From Nematopogon swammerdamellus (lineage: Eukaryota > Arthropoda > Insecta > Lepidoptera > Adelidae): a DNA stretch of 64,000 nt. Of the stretch, positions 11,216-21,440 are shown piece after piece. The position numbers were made by a program, and so were the translations under genes. The notes beneath the pieces were generated by a model. That model was not told where the DNA came from. It saw nothing but the letters and a program-made list of their open reading frames with translations, and ran no database searches. The stretch covers positions 19,701,596 through 19,765,595 of the forward strand of contig OX336343.1 in assembly GCA_946902875.1 (NCBI GenBank). Reading direction: 5' to 3'. Numbering within the stretch: the first letter of the stretch is position 1; each line of letters begins with the position of its first letter.

Positions 11216-11372
11216 TTTTATGGAAACTGACACGATTGACTACATCACCTACAGCATCTGTGATGTCAGCCCATAACGCCGGGTGAACTAGGTGCCATGA
11301 GTGCTTCCCTTCATTTCATGTCGGCTACACTGAACTGGATGGAAAACACGAACTATTTACGTGGCTAGCGCG
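11216..11372 (-). repeat. SINE-A 3' half (reverse)
   Basis: A 5'-truncated reverse copy of SINE-A running from the poly-T/ATGGAAACTGACACG end to the block ending in GAACTATTTACG, where it stops in a GC-rich junction at about 11370. Confidence 0.75.
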
Positions 11373-11483
11373 CGCGAGCGCGGGAGTCGACCTTTTTATT
11401 TGCTTGACTTTCTCTAAACTAAAACCACAGATTGCTAAAACTACGCTTACCTACCTTACAACTCAATATATTTTTATTAAGTA

Positions 11484-11700
11484 CTAGCTGTGCCCGCGGC
11501 TCCGCCCGCTCTCATATTTGACTTCTCTGCTAACCTCATAGGCCATTTAGCGTGATAGTAAGTAGCCTATAGTTGATGGGAAGAATCAAGCTATCCGTAG
11601 AATTTTCTTTTATTAAAATCGGTTCAGTGTTTCTCGAGTTATAAGCGGACAGACATACAGAAAGCAGACGTTGGATTTTATTAAAGGTAAAGGATATAAA
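11484..11700 (+). repeat. Lep1-like repeat fragment
   Basis: It starts ACTAGCTGTGCCCGCGGCTC, a start seen in a very common lepidopteran repeat class, and continues with AAAATCGGTTCAGTGTTTCT and TATAAGCGGACAGACATAC. Related ends occur at 29860-29905 and 61955-62000. It is non-coding. Confidence 0.65.
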
Positions 11701-12249
11701 CAAACAAAGGAGAATGGTCCTGGCACCAATCAAGATGAGCGATACGTCGTTGGAAAGGTAGCTTTTTGTGTAATAAGAATAACTGAGGCGTTAGTCCCGA
11801 TTCGCTGTCCATTTTGAGTAATCCTACTTTGAAAGTTTTATTTATTATTTCTGTTGTGTTAATTATTTTCTATATTTTTTTTACTTTTTGAAAGTTTTTT
11901 TTTTATTATTATGTCGCTGTCTCGCTCCGACCATTTATGACCGAGTCGATGATAAATTTTTTGAAAAAATTTTATAATTATATTTAGAGCAAAAAAATTT
12001 GTATTTTCTGAAGAGTATATTTCAAAATGGACAACTCTTACGGTTTGCCGTTATTGTATTTTTTTTGTTCACTTGAAAAGAGCTATCCAACGATGTATGA
12101 CTCATCTTGATTGGACAATGTGCGTTTTGGTCCTGATGTCACATAAGGACCAAAACGCCCATGGTCCTTTATATTTCCACGAAATTTTACTTTTAATATG
12201 GAACCGGCGTTAGATTTTACTTTATTGATAATAAAGTAAAGTAATATCT
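11701..12249. other. No gene recognised
   Basis: AT-rich sequence with the word GGTCCTG near both ends (11716 and 12130) and a short GGTCC-GGACC inverted motif at 12130-12160. It is possibly a decayed DNA transposon, but I found neither ends nor a TSD. Confidence 0.35.
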
Positions 12250-13047
12250 ACCTCTTACCTTACTAGGTGGCAGGGTTTATCCCGCCCAGGTGGGACCACC
12301 GCACCGCACTGAATGAAACGTCGGTTGAAACGGCTATGTAAATAGTTCGTGTTTTCCGTCCAGTTCAGTGTAGCCGACATGAAATGAAGGGAAACACTGA
12401 CATGGCACCTAGTTCACCCCATCGACATCTATTTTATAGATCGAACGTCGTACGATGCAACCTGTGCTAGACGTCGGTACAAGTGTGCGTGCACACACAC
12501 ACGCAGTATTGTGATACGTGACACGATCCCTACGACGATACTATCGCGCGCTCGCCCCCACCCGCCCACAGATGAAAAGAACGAGCGAGAAAGACGTCAT
12601 GCGGCGCGTTTGCCGTCTTTCCGCCCACTCCCATCACCAGCAGGCAAGCGAGAACGAGAACGCGATACCACCGCACCGTCACACGATCCTATCCGTGACA
12701 GCATGGCTTCTTAACACGCGGTAACATGCTCAGGCGAAACAAACAACAACGTTTGTCACTGTCACTCTTTATAACACTCGTTATAACAGCAACCGGGCAT
12801 GCTGCACACACGCGTCACCGACTCGATACAGACTTGCGTGCGTTCAACACGCGCCGCACACGCCGTATGAAGCGGCTGTCCGTGAAATCTGCATTATATG
12901 CGGTTCTCGTCGAGAACATATTTGTTCGGGAGTGATGTATGGGATGGGCCAATCTATAAAATAGATGTCGATGGTTCACCCGGTGTTAAGGGCTGACATC
13001 ACGGATGCTGTAGGTGATGTAGCCAACCATGTCAGTTACCATTAAAA
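12250..13047 (+). repeat. SINE-A copy interrupted by an inserted MITE
   Basis: SINE-A body sequence runs to 12419 (CACCTAGTTCACCC) and resumes at 12974 (GTTCACCCGGTGTTAAGGGC) to the 3' end at about 13047, with an A-tail. The 554-bp interruption is a separate transposon, which gives a clear order of insertion. The 5' head is missing. Confidence 0.85.
12420..12973. mobile_element. MITE, 554 bp, 8-bp TSD, nested in SINE-A
   Basis: The inverted termini are CATCGACATCTATTTTATAG (22 bp in all) and their exact complement. The flanking 8-bp duplication GTTCACCC (12412-12419 and 12974-12981) is part of the interrupted SINE, so the pre-insertion sequence is known from the other SINE copies. The TSD length fits hAT or P-like transposases. 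The interior is rich in CGCA motifs and short basic ORFs that look spurious. Confidence 0.85.
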
Positions 13048-13442
13048 AACACATTTAAACAAAACTACCTATAACTTTTGTTCAATCGTTTACTTGTAGG
13101 TGAAACAATGCCACATGTCGCACTATCCATAAAAAAAAGGTTTATTGATAAGTTTGAATGAAGTTTTATAAGTCATTTCTATGTTTAAGTATATTTATCT
13201 GTCGTATACACATTAGGGCTACCGCACACGACCGACTGTCCACCGACTTGACTATTTAATTGAGTTGGATCGTGTTGGAACGGTCACTGACACGAGTCAG
13301 TAAGCCTGGAGGCGCTATACATAGGAGGACAGGGGTAGCCGCGCGTCGGCGCACACGCGCCAGCGCGTCAGTCTAGCGCCGGCGACCGATCTTAGTCTCC
13401 GTCCGCCGCTCAGGCGGAGCGAACGTGCGCGTCTGTCACAAA

Positions 13443-13678
13443 ATGCCTCATTGTGCAGTGCTTTGGTGCAAAAAGTCGTCGAAAAATTCAAACTTGAACA
13501 CAGATGGAGTCACCTTTCACGAGTAAGTACTTTCATTCAATTTGATAGCATTTTTCGCTTGAATTTCAGTAACAAACATCGGCGTAAATATGTATGGAGA
13601 GCTCTTTTCTGCTTACCCACCATAGGTCGACTATCGTGTTGGATGCAGTTAGCTCTTGTAATTTTTTTTGTTTATTGA
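13443..13678 (+). pseudogene. THAP-domain transposase 5' exons (truncated)
   Basis: ATG at 13443 opens MPHCAVLWCKKSS, then NTDGVTFHE, a C-x4-C start and GVxFH motif typical of THAP zinc fingers. The exon ends at 13522 before GTAAGTAC. A TTTCAG acceptor puts exon 2 at 13570, reading NKHRRKYVWRALFC, which resembles the RRxxWxxAL helix of THAP domains, and the frame stops at 13678. No clear C-x2-H pair and no catalytic domain follow. It is probably a relic of the autonomous parent's transposase. Confidence 0.7.
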
Positions 13679-14210
13679 TAAATATGTATGTTAAATGTAT
13701 ACAGATATTTCATGCATTCTGCCTTATTGCCAAAGGACATTTCTTCTAGTCAACCTCAGCAGGTTTCCTCGTTCAATATTCGTTTATCGCGCTTTTTTCA
13801 TTCAACCAGTACCTACCGGTTTTTACTTTTGAGCGACTCTAAAGGAATTAATTTCTTTAGGTCATGCGTCTACCGGGAATTAGTCTTGTTATGCTTAGCA
13901 TTAACAAAATTAATTCATAATGAATACCCCGTTAGCATTTAGCACTGCTAAGCGCCCTGATGAATAAAAATTAATACTAAATGCTAAGCAATAATCACAT
14001 TTAATTTTAATTAGCATTGCTGTTTCGTTCGTAAAACTTTGCTGGTTCGTTTGTTTTGGAACGCACAAAGCAATGAAGTATGTGCTATTTATCTGTGGTA
14101 CTGCTAAATGCTAAATGCTATATAGCGCCTGCGCTCCGCTGCTAGCTAGCTAGCTAGCATCTAAATGCGAAATGCGATGCGATCATGCGAGTGAGGGGTC
14201 GGAATTATCA

Positions 14211-14715
14211 TCTGTCACGTGATCATTAGTTTTGGTCATATCTACAGAACCACTGGACTTAGACCCATCGTGTTGGTACTCAATCTGAACGTCTCGATGA
14301 GATCTATCCATCTGTCACATTAACTATTGTTTTGGTCATAACTCGAGAACCACTGGTGCTAGACCCATCGTGTTGGTACTCAAACTTCAGGTCTCGGTGA
14401 GATCTATCCATCTGTCACATGAACTTTTGTTTTGGTCATAACTCGAGAACCACTGGTGCTAGATCCATCGTGTTGGTACTCAAACTTTAGGTCTCGGTGA
14501 GATCTATCCATCTGTCACATGAACTTTTGTTTTGGTCATAACTCGAGAACCACTGGTGCTAGACCCATCGTGTTGGTACTCAAACTTCAGGTCTCGGTGA
14601 GATCTATCCATCTGTCACATGAACTTTTGTTTTGGTCATAACTCGAGAACCACTGGTGCTAGACCCATCGTGTTGGTCTTCAAACTTTAGGTCTCGGTGA
14701 GATCTATCCATCTGT
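14211..14715 (+). repeat. 100-bp satellite array (5 units), copy A
   Basis: The period is exactly 100 bp: GATCTATCCA recurs at 14301, 14401, 14501, 14601 and 14701. Unit words include CATAACTCGAGAACCACTGG and CATCGTGTTGGTACTCAAAC. The first unit is the most diverged. The same satellite, in both orientations, fills 50577-51665 inside the Transib-like element. The CTCGAGAACCACTGG core resembles the middle of common lepidopteran LINE/Helitron-type repeats, a possible source. Confidence 0.95.
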
Positions 14716-14754
14716 TGCGCGACCATCTCTCGAGACACATGTTAGTTCTTTAAG

Positions 14755-15404
14755 GGAAGGTGTGGATCTAAGCTTGCGATGGCTTCACCGAACATATCCG
14801 GGCCCATCGGCAGTAGAGGAGGGTATTAATCGAGGCCGGGACTAGCGAGTGGCCACTCTAAATTTCCCGCGCATGCTTCACGTTTCGGCTCGCTTCAAGC
14901 CCTCGTCAGCTAGTCTGCGTTGACTAGGACGCGGGGAAACACCAGTCCCGCTCTCGACCTCCCTCTCTCTACCTATCCATATTCTGTAGGATGCTTCCAG
15001 TGACGTTTACGAAGCTCTCTCCATGTATGAGCTTAGCGTCGATCTTGGCAGCCCTAGATTCTTGGAGAGACTGTGGACGAATTCGCTGGTAGTCCTCTTG
15101 CTCCGACTTCCACAGCGAAGAGATCAGTCTTGAATCTGTTTCTCACAATCCGTTTCTCACAATCCGGTCTACTAGGTTGCAGTACTTGTTAGGTTTGATG
15201 TTGTGGTCCTTCGGTATGTTGCTTTCCCATGGAACTGTAAGTTCAACAAGTACTACATATGCTTTGTCGCTTTTGTGAATATGAGTATATCCGGTCTTAA
15301 TATTGTGGTACAGATTTCAGAAGGCATCTGGTCATGCTTCTCATGTGCCCATCGGCAGTAGAGGAGGGTGTTAATCGAGGCGGGGACTAGCAAGTGGCCA
15401 CTTT
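14755..15404 (-). repeat. RLE-retrotransposon 3' fragment, copy A
   Basis: This is the reverse-strand 3' part of the retrotransposon at 55373-58380, including its last coding segment and 3' UTR. At about 15349 it contains the same aberrant junction (CATGTG joined to CCCATCGGCAG) as the locus at 55945, so both descend from one rearranged source. It is immobile by itself and carried inside the P-like element. Confidence 0.85.
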
Positions 15405-16568
15405 AGTTTAGTTCAACAATAACAATGTAAATGTCAACAATGTAAACAGTAACAATGTAAATGTCGTAAATTGTGCTTTTAAATTTAATTCAATTGTTCA
15501 AAAGTTACCAAATGAAAAATTTAATATAGATACCGATCTATAAATAAATAATTAAGTAAATTATTGTTCTGTTTCAAATATATGTTTCTATTACAGACTA
15601 CACAGCCTTTCATTTGTTATTTTATTAACCCTTATATAACGAATTCACACCGTCAAACTGACAGAGAGACGCATGGTACATTTTATAAGGCTCTAGCTGC
15701 ATGGCTGGTTAGTTTGTTAAAAAAGGCAAAGCCTGGAATACCTCATTTTACCCTAAAAAAATTGAATATCCAGGTGGGTATGGCTGGTTAGTTTGTTAAA
15801 AAAGGCAAAGCCTGGAAAACCTCATTTTACCGTAAAAAAATTAAATATCGAGGTGGGTACTCATAAATTTTTTATGGTAGGGTAGATTTTCGCGAATTTT
15901 TCGCGAAGTCATATTGCAATATAATTTGTCATATCGTTGGCTAAGTAATTAGCAAATAGTTGTTAATAATATAATAATTTTTTTTTTTGTTACAAAACTT
16001 TTCGACTTTCTAACATTATTTTTTTAATTTTGGAAAATTCCAATAACAAATACTCCAATAAGATAATACCAATGTACGAGGTCTTACATATCATTGTTTT
16101 GGAAATTTGATGTAGATTTATAATAAAGTATCCGAGGTATCTCAGAACTTAGAACTATTATCGTGTTTATGCGAAAATCTGCAAATTCGCAAAATTGTGA
16201 AAGGGGCGTTGCCTTTGTTCATTTAAGAGAAGTTATATTATTCCCTTGAAGGGTTAAATATTGTTAAATCCGTTTCATCTTTTCATCGCGAATCGACACA
16301 ATGAGCGACTTATTGTATGAATCCCGTTCAAACGTATGGAAGACTGGCGTCACGTGGCTACCTACTCGCTCGGCCAATCACGGCGTTCCATGCGCCGCTC
16401 CCGCCTCAGACTTCACACCCCTTTGGCGGCTACCTCGGTTCTCATACAAACGATGCCGTATTTCGTATCCAGGCTTACTGACTCGTGGTCACTGAGGTGC
16501 GCACCCGAGCACCTCAACGACTATGCCGCGCCCGCCCGACTCGACAGTCGGTCGTCTGCGCACTCCCT

Positions 16569-17637
16569 AACTAGCATAGTATCCATCTCTATCAGCTACT
16601 CTATAGATTATATATTGTAATTTTTTTAGATTTACAGCTTGCCATACTTTCCAAGTGGGAGTTTTGAACAGAACGCAGCATTGTCTCTGGTCTGGAATCG
16701 GGGGAAATCCCGTCACCTTTTCTCAATATTTCGCTCTTTCGCTCACCAGGAACAGACAGTCTCGCTGCGCTCCGTTTTATATGCTGTGGTTTTGTTTTGT
16801 TATTCTCTTAAAAATGACGAATGTAAATAATTATAAATTAAGTACATTCTCAGTATCAACGCTGTACGATATCAAAAATGAGAACAATGAAGAAAACCAC
16901 AAGAAGCAAAATATGCGAAGATTTCTGTCAAGTTTGCCTGGAGAACTTCAAAAACGAATACATGGATATCACATATTTTGGCTTGTAAGTAACTGAGTAT
17001 ATTTTATATGATAGGATAGGTGTGAAAACATTATTTATGTCCCCTTAGTCTACTTAAAATAATAATTTTTGTTTTGTAAGTTGGTTCTGCAGCAGCATCT
17101 ATTTACGTCTGACTAAACCTAGGTCAATAAGTAATAAAATGTATTTAAATGTTTGTTTCATCGTATCAACATTTTGCATTTAAATACTTAAGGCGATAGG
17201 TACCCATAGCTGGCTGCTTTGCATAGAAAAAGGTCGTAAGTCGGTGTTGTTTTTTAATTAAAATAAAATAATGGTAATACAATTTTAAAATCTACAAAAA
17301 TGGGTTTCTGTGCTGTGCTTGTGGTAAACTTGATTGCACTGACAAATAACTAATATTTCTCAGTGCAATCAAAATTTCGTTTTATTCATTCAGTTTTGCG
17401 TCAGATGAAATAAATCGAAATAAATCACTTTGGTATTCGGTCGCCATCTCAGTCCTTTCACAAAACGCATGCTTTCATTATATTATAATCCATTCATCTT
17501 TGCACACTTGTATTATATTGATGATTTCATGGAATTTTCACTTTCAGAAACCGAGATATTTGGTGTTGTTTTCTGGATTTGTCCCCTTTTGGTACTTATA
17601 GTACAAGATCCATTTCTGAAAAGCCTTCAAATAACGG
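16569..17637. other. Unassigned region with exon-like ORF pieces
   Basis: From 16810 on the + strand an open frame reads MTNVNNYKLSTFSVSTLYDI and later GELQKRIHGYHIFWL before a GTAAGTAAC donor-like site at 16986, which is exon-like but of unrecognised family. At about 17570 the word GGATTTGTCCCCTTTT belongs to the repeat-rich region that continues beyond the large element at 25057. Possibly a decayed transposase gene; no function is assigned. Confidence 0.35.
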
Positions 17638-19405
17638 TTTCCGTGGGACATAGCTCGGCCATACCGACAACTGGTATGTACGTGTTCGGGCTGTTCTCCT
17701 GAAAACCATAAGTGCGGTAGTCACTTTCTAAAATAGTGGAGGGGGTAGTTATGCCGTCATAAAGATGGCGGCCGGGCCTGTCATTCTAGGCGGTATATCT
17801 CGATAGTTACTCGACCGATTTCCTTCATTAAGGTGTCAAAAAAAAGCTAATAGAATGAGGATTATTCGATCTCTTACAATAGTTTATGTTGAACTAATAC
17901 GAAACTAAATATTTACAAAAAACTGACAATTCGAAAAAAAATATTTTTTAATTTTTTAAATAGCTCGGTAACCATCAGGATTTTGGAAATTTAGGTTATA
18001 ATAAAGCGCATAGCTGTATTCAAGAGGATCATAGTGAACTTTAAATCATAACGATAGAGTAATAAACAACGGAGCTACAGTCATTTAAGTGAGCGTTGGT
18101 AGCGTCAAGCTCAGCGCGGTAACGTAAGTACCTACTGTTGACGACTCGGCCGACCGCAAATATACCAATACCGAAGATCACCATCCATCCATCCATTGAG
18201 ATTTTCATATAATTTTTTTGTTTCTGAATTAGGACATATCTTTAAATATGTTAAGATACCTAGGTATGTAAGTTTTGAGTACCTAAGGTATGTAAAGACT
18301 TTCTGTACTAAATTTTATAATTTTTTTCGACAATTCTGTCTTTTTACCCGACGGCGACGTTAGGAGGAGTGTAATGTGTTAAGGTCTAAAGTGTGAATCT
18401 GTGTGTTTCTGTACATACATATATTACAGTTCGGAACTCTGCCCCAATTACTTCATAATGACTGGAAACGTGGCCATGTCTGTGCTATACTACATTGGTC
18501 GCGGTCAGTGTTGTAAATTGACCGTCAATGACCATAAAGTCCCGTCAATGACCACTAAAAGAGCGGTCAATGACCGTCAACGTCCTAAAAAGTCGTCGTC
18601 TCGGCGTCGTCGAGCGACGTTGCCGGTTGTCATCAAGACGTTGTCCGCTACCGACGCCGAAATTGAAACGTTGCCGCACTGCTGCTCGGGCAACGTCCAT
18701 CGACAACTTCTGAGAACAAAATACGTTGTGGAGTCGCAATATTTTAGCGCGCGTTTAAAAATATAAAATAAGTGTGCTGTATGTAGTTGTATCATTTTAT
18801 TATTATACTCAACATAGATTAATGTGAATATAAAATTACTTAAGAAATACAAATAGGTAGTGTTATAAAATAAAACTTTAATTAAACAAGACTTATAACT
18901 ATTTTTTAAAGTTAATGTTAGGAAGTGTAAATATCTATTTTGCAGTATTATAAAATGCCCACCTAATAAAATTAATTAACCTTTTAACTAAGAACCTACA
19001 CTAATAGTATGCAATATACTGGATAAGACAGGTGATTTAAATCCTCATAGCATATAATAAATAATTATTAAATGAAAACTATTTGAAATCGGAAAAACAA
19101 AACTACTCGTAGGTACCTTGGAACAAAATTTTTATTTTAAATTGTATCTAGCAACTCCATGGATGACCAACTCTCATTCCGTTTTCGTGTTCGTTTGAGC
19201 GAGCGAGCGGCGTCCATGACGCGAACCGTTCAGACGGACAAGTTGACATGCAAGCAAGTGTGCAAGTTACGTGCAGCATGCATTATCTTGTTTGATACTT
19301 GCATACAATGCGTTTAGCAACATTTTGAATTTTTCCTATCATATCATATCACATTTGAACATCATTTTTTCTTCATTGCACTACCGCAATGGAAAGGATA
19401 CCGCA

Positions 19406-19631
19406 TACTTGGTGGTAGGGTTTAACCCGCCCGGGTTGGTACCACCGCACTGAATGAAACGTCGGTCGAAACGGCTATGTAAATAGTTTGTGTTTTCCGA
19501 CCAGTTCAGTGTGGCCGGCACGATCAAAGGGGGAAGCACAGACATGGCACCTACTTCACCCGGTGTTATGGGCTGACATCACGGACGTTGTAGGTGATGT
19601 AGCCAACCGTGTCAGTTTCCATAAAAAAAAA
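19406..19631 (+). repeat. SINE-A 3' portion inside the hAT-like element
   Basis: It runs from TTGGTGGTAGGGTTTAACCC to GTGTCAGTTTCCAT plus an A-tail. The tRNA/5S head is missing, as usual for 5'-truncated retroposition. Its presence inside the 3.9-kb element shows that the SINE arrived later. Confidence 0.85.
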
Positions 19632-20698
19632 AGGAACTTGGGTCAAATTGGGCTCATACTCCAACAGAGATGAGTCATATATCATTGTAAAGGGTTCGAT
19701 TAGTACTTCAAGTTTTACTAAGGGCATTAAGTTCAAATCAATTGCAAAAAAAAAGATATACATGAAAATAGCTTATTCAGAAAATGATTAATATTTTTGG
19801 TTATTGTGGCAATAAAAACAATTTTTAAAAATTAAAATATACTCTTATTTATATATTGCTTATAAAAATAAATATATGTATAAATTGCTTAGTAATTAAT
19901 AGTATTAATAGCTTTATTGTGTTTGTTAATAATCAGCTTTATTCTCGACGACGAGCTACACGAGCGACGCGGAGCAGCGCAGGCGACGCGTCGACGCGTT
20001 CCCGTTACTCTCCACCGCCCCCTCACCCCTTAATTATTATATTTAATACACCTTATACTAAAAATTTCATATATGTCGTAAATCAGAATCTAAAATACAT
20101 GTATAAACCGCATAAAAATTCATGAATTCTGCCCAGATAAAAGTTTATATTTTTATATTAAAAAAAAATTTATAACTTAATAACCCCGATGGGTCAAAAA
20201 TTATTTGATATATATATATTTATGGTGGAACAAATATATTAACAGTTATCTCATCTCTGTTGGTGGGTGAGCCCAGGCTTCATACATTTTTGCCCATCCC
20301 CCTTTCATAAGAAGATAAGTATTGGTGAGTAACGAATGTACTTAAAACAAAAAAAACATTCTAAATATTGTAAGCGTAATAAATAAGATCGACGAAGCAA
20401 TAAACAATATTTTGATAGCAGTCCAGCAAGATAGCTTTCTACTTGCCTTCTCTGTCCACTGGTAGGTATTATGCCAGCAGAACATGCCAGTGGAATGTTT
20501 CCTCGGCGTTGTCGACCGCGCGCGCCGCCGCCGCACGCGACGACGACGTTGCCGTTTCGCATCGACGTGACATCGCTCGCACTCACTCGGTCGGACTCGG
20601 ACTTAAGTAGCCGTTTGCTGCGCACGCACGCTTAGCGTTTGCATTGCACCATTTGCACCACGTGTTAGTCAGCGACTTGTTAGTTGTGTGTGTGTATT

Positions 20699-20757
20699 GT
20701 TAGTTCGAAAAAATGCCTGCTTTTGGAGGCAAAAAGCAGGCATTTTTTCGAACTAAC
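20699..20757. repeat. Perfect 26-bp hairpin with 7-base loop
   Basis: Arm 20699-20724 (GTTAGTTCGAAAAAATGCCT...) is exactly complementary to 20732-20757 around the loop GGAGGCA. It lies in the interior of the hAT-like element. It could be a small nested foldback element or a structured RNA; nothing else distinguishes these. Confidence 0.8.
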
Positions 20758-20999
20758 AGAATACGATAATTAATTAAAAAAACTAATTAATTATCAAACT
20801 TTTAATATGGAGTGTTTTTAAAATAACGTTACATACCTACTTTTACTTTTGCTAATAAAGTAGGTACCTACCTACCTATGTGAAATTTTTTGTTTGTTTC
20901 TGTTTTAACTTTAAGAGAAAACGAGAAAATAAATTTTCCCCGTATTATAAACAACTTTTGCCAAGAAACTATGCATCTATTCGTAATGGTTTCCAAGAA

Positions 21000-21440
21000 A
21001 ATAATTATTATAAAATTAATAAGGACGGAGCTGCGCGGCGGCGCGGCGCAGAGGTGGGCGCGGGGGCAGGCGGCGCGGGAGCTGCGCGCGAATCTGCCGC
21101 GCGCCGCCTCCGCTCCCCCGCGCCCATCTCCGCGCCGCGCCGCTCCTTCCGTCCTTAATATTTATAATAATATAGTTCATTTTTTAAACAATTTGTCGCC
21201 ATCGCCAACGATTTGCTTTTAACCCTAACCACAGATCCCTAACTATACTCATTTGTTTCACTCGTTTGCAATTATTACAGGTAAAAGAGAGACAGCGCAC
21301 AGCGTACTGCCTGGCGTGATAGCGTGTCGCGCGCGCGGCCGCTGCAGCACAGACATCAAAGAGACGCCGCTGGGGCGGCGGCCCTTTGATATCTGTGCGC
21401 CGCGCAGCTGCCTACCTACTTAGCTCATGTCTTGCTTGCA
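21000..21440. other. GC-rich interior with inverted repeat
   Basis: A strongly GC-rich patch at 21020-21150 is followed by a hairpin at about 21330-21412, where CAGCACAGACATCAAAG pairs imperfectly with CTTTGATATCTGTGCG. Frames are open only because of the base composition. There is no recognised protein. Confidence 0.45.

Larger units (their letters stand above)
13291..16487 (+). mobile_element. P-element-like composite transposon, copy A, 3197 bp
   Basis: The termini CACGAGTCAGTAAGCCTGGA and their exact complement delimit 3197 bp, flanked by a perfect 8-bp TSD, GTCACTGA (13283-13290 and 16488-16495). Near the left end is a THAP-type first exon, the DNA-binding domain of P-element transposases. 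The rest of a transposase is absent. Instead the interior holds a 100-bp satellite array (14211-14715) and a reversed retrotransposon 3' fragment (14755-15404). Copy C at 37809-41005 has exactly the same length. The element must be mobilised in trans. Assignment to the P superfamily is an inference from the THAP exon plus the TSD length. Confidence 0.85.
13215..16568. mobile_element. Short MITE (149 bp) split by the P-like element
   Basis: The left end, AGGGCTACCGCACACGACCG, is matched by the complement of GACAGTCGGTCGTCTGCGCA...CCCT at 16540-16568. Removing the P-like element and one TSD leaves about 149 bp with imperfect terminal inverted repeats of about 26 bp. The TSD is unclear. It is therefore an older DNA element into which the 3.2-kb transposon later inserted. 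Confidence 0.6.

Noticed and set aside
12511..12935. Arginine-rich ORFs at 12511-12935
   Set aside because: They lie inside a 554-bp non-coding MITE and overlap each other in different frames.
14211..14715. CRISPR-like array
   Set aside because: Units are contiguous 100-bp repeats without unique spacers, in an animal genome; this is satellite DNA.
17638..18111. Telomeric or centromeric repeat origin for the long inverted arms
   Set aside because: No TTAGG or short tandem structure; each arm is unique sequence found as one inverted pair.
18545..18852. ORFs near the left end of the hAT-like element
   Set aside because: Several frames on both strands are open only because of CG-rich, repetitive sequence; no recognisable protein.
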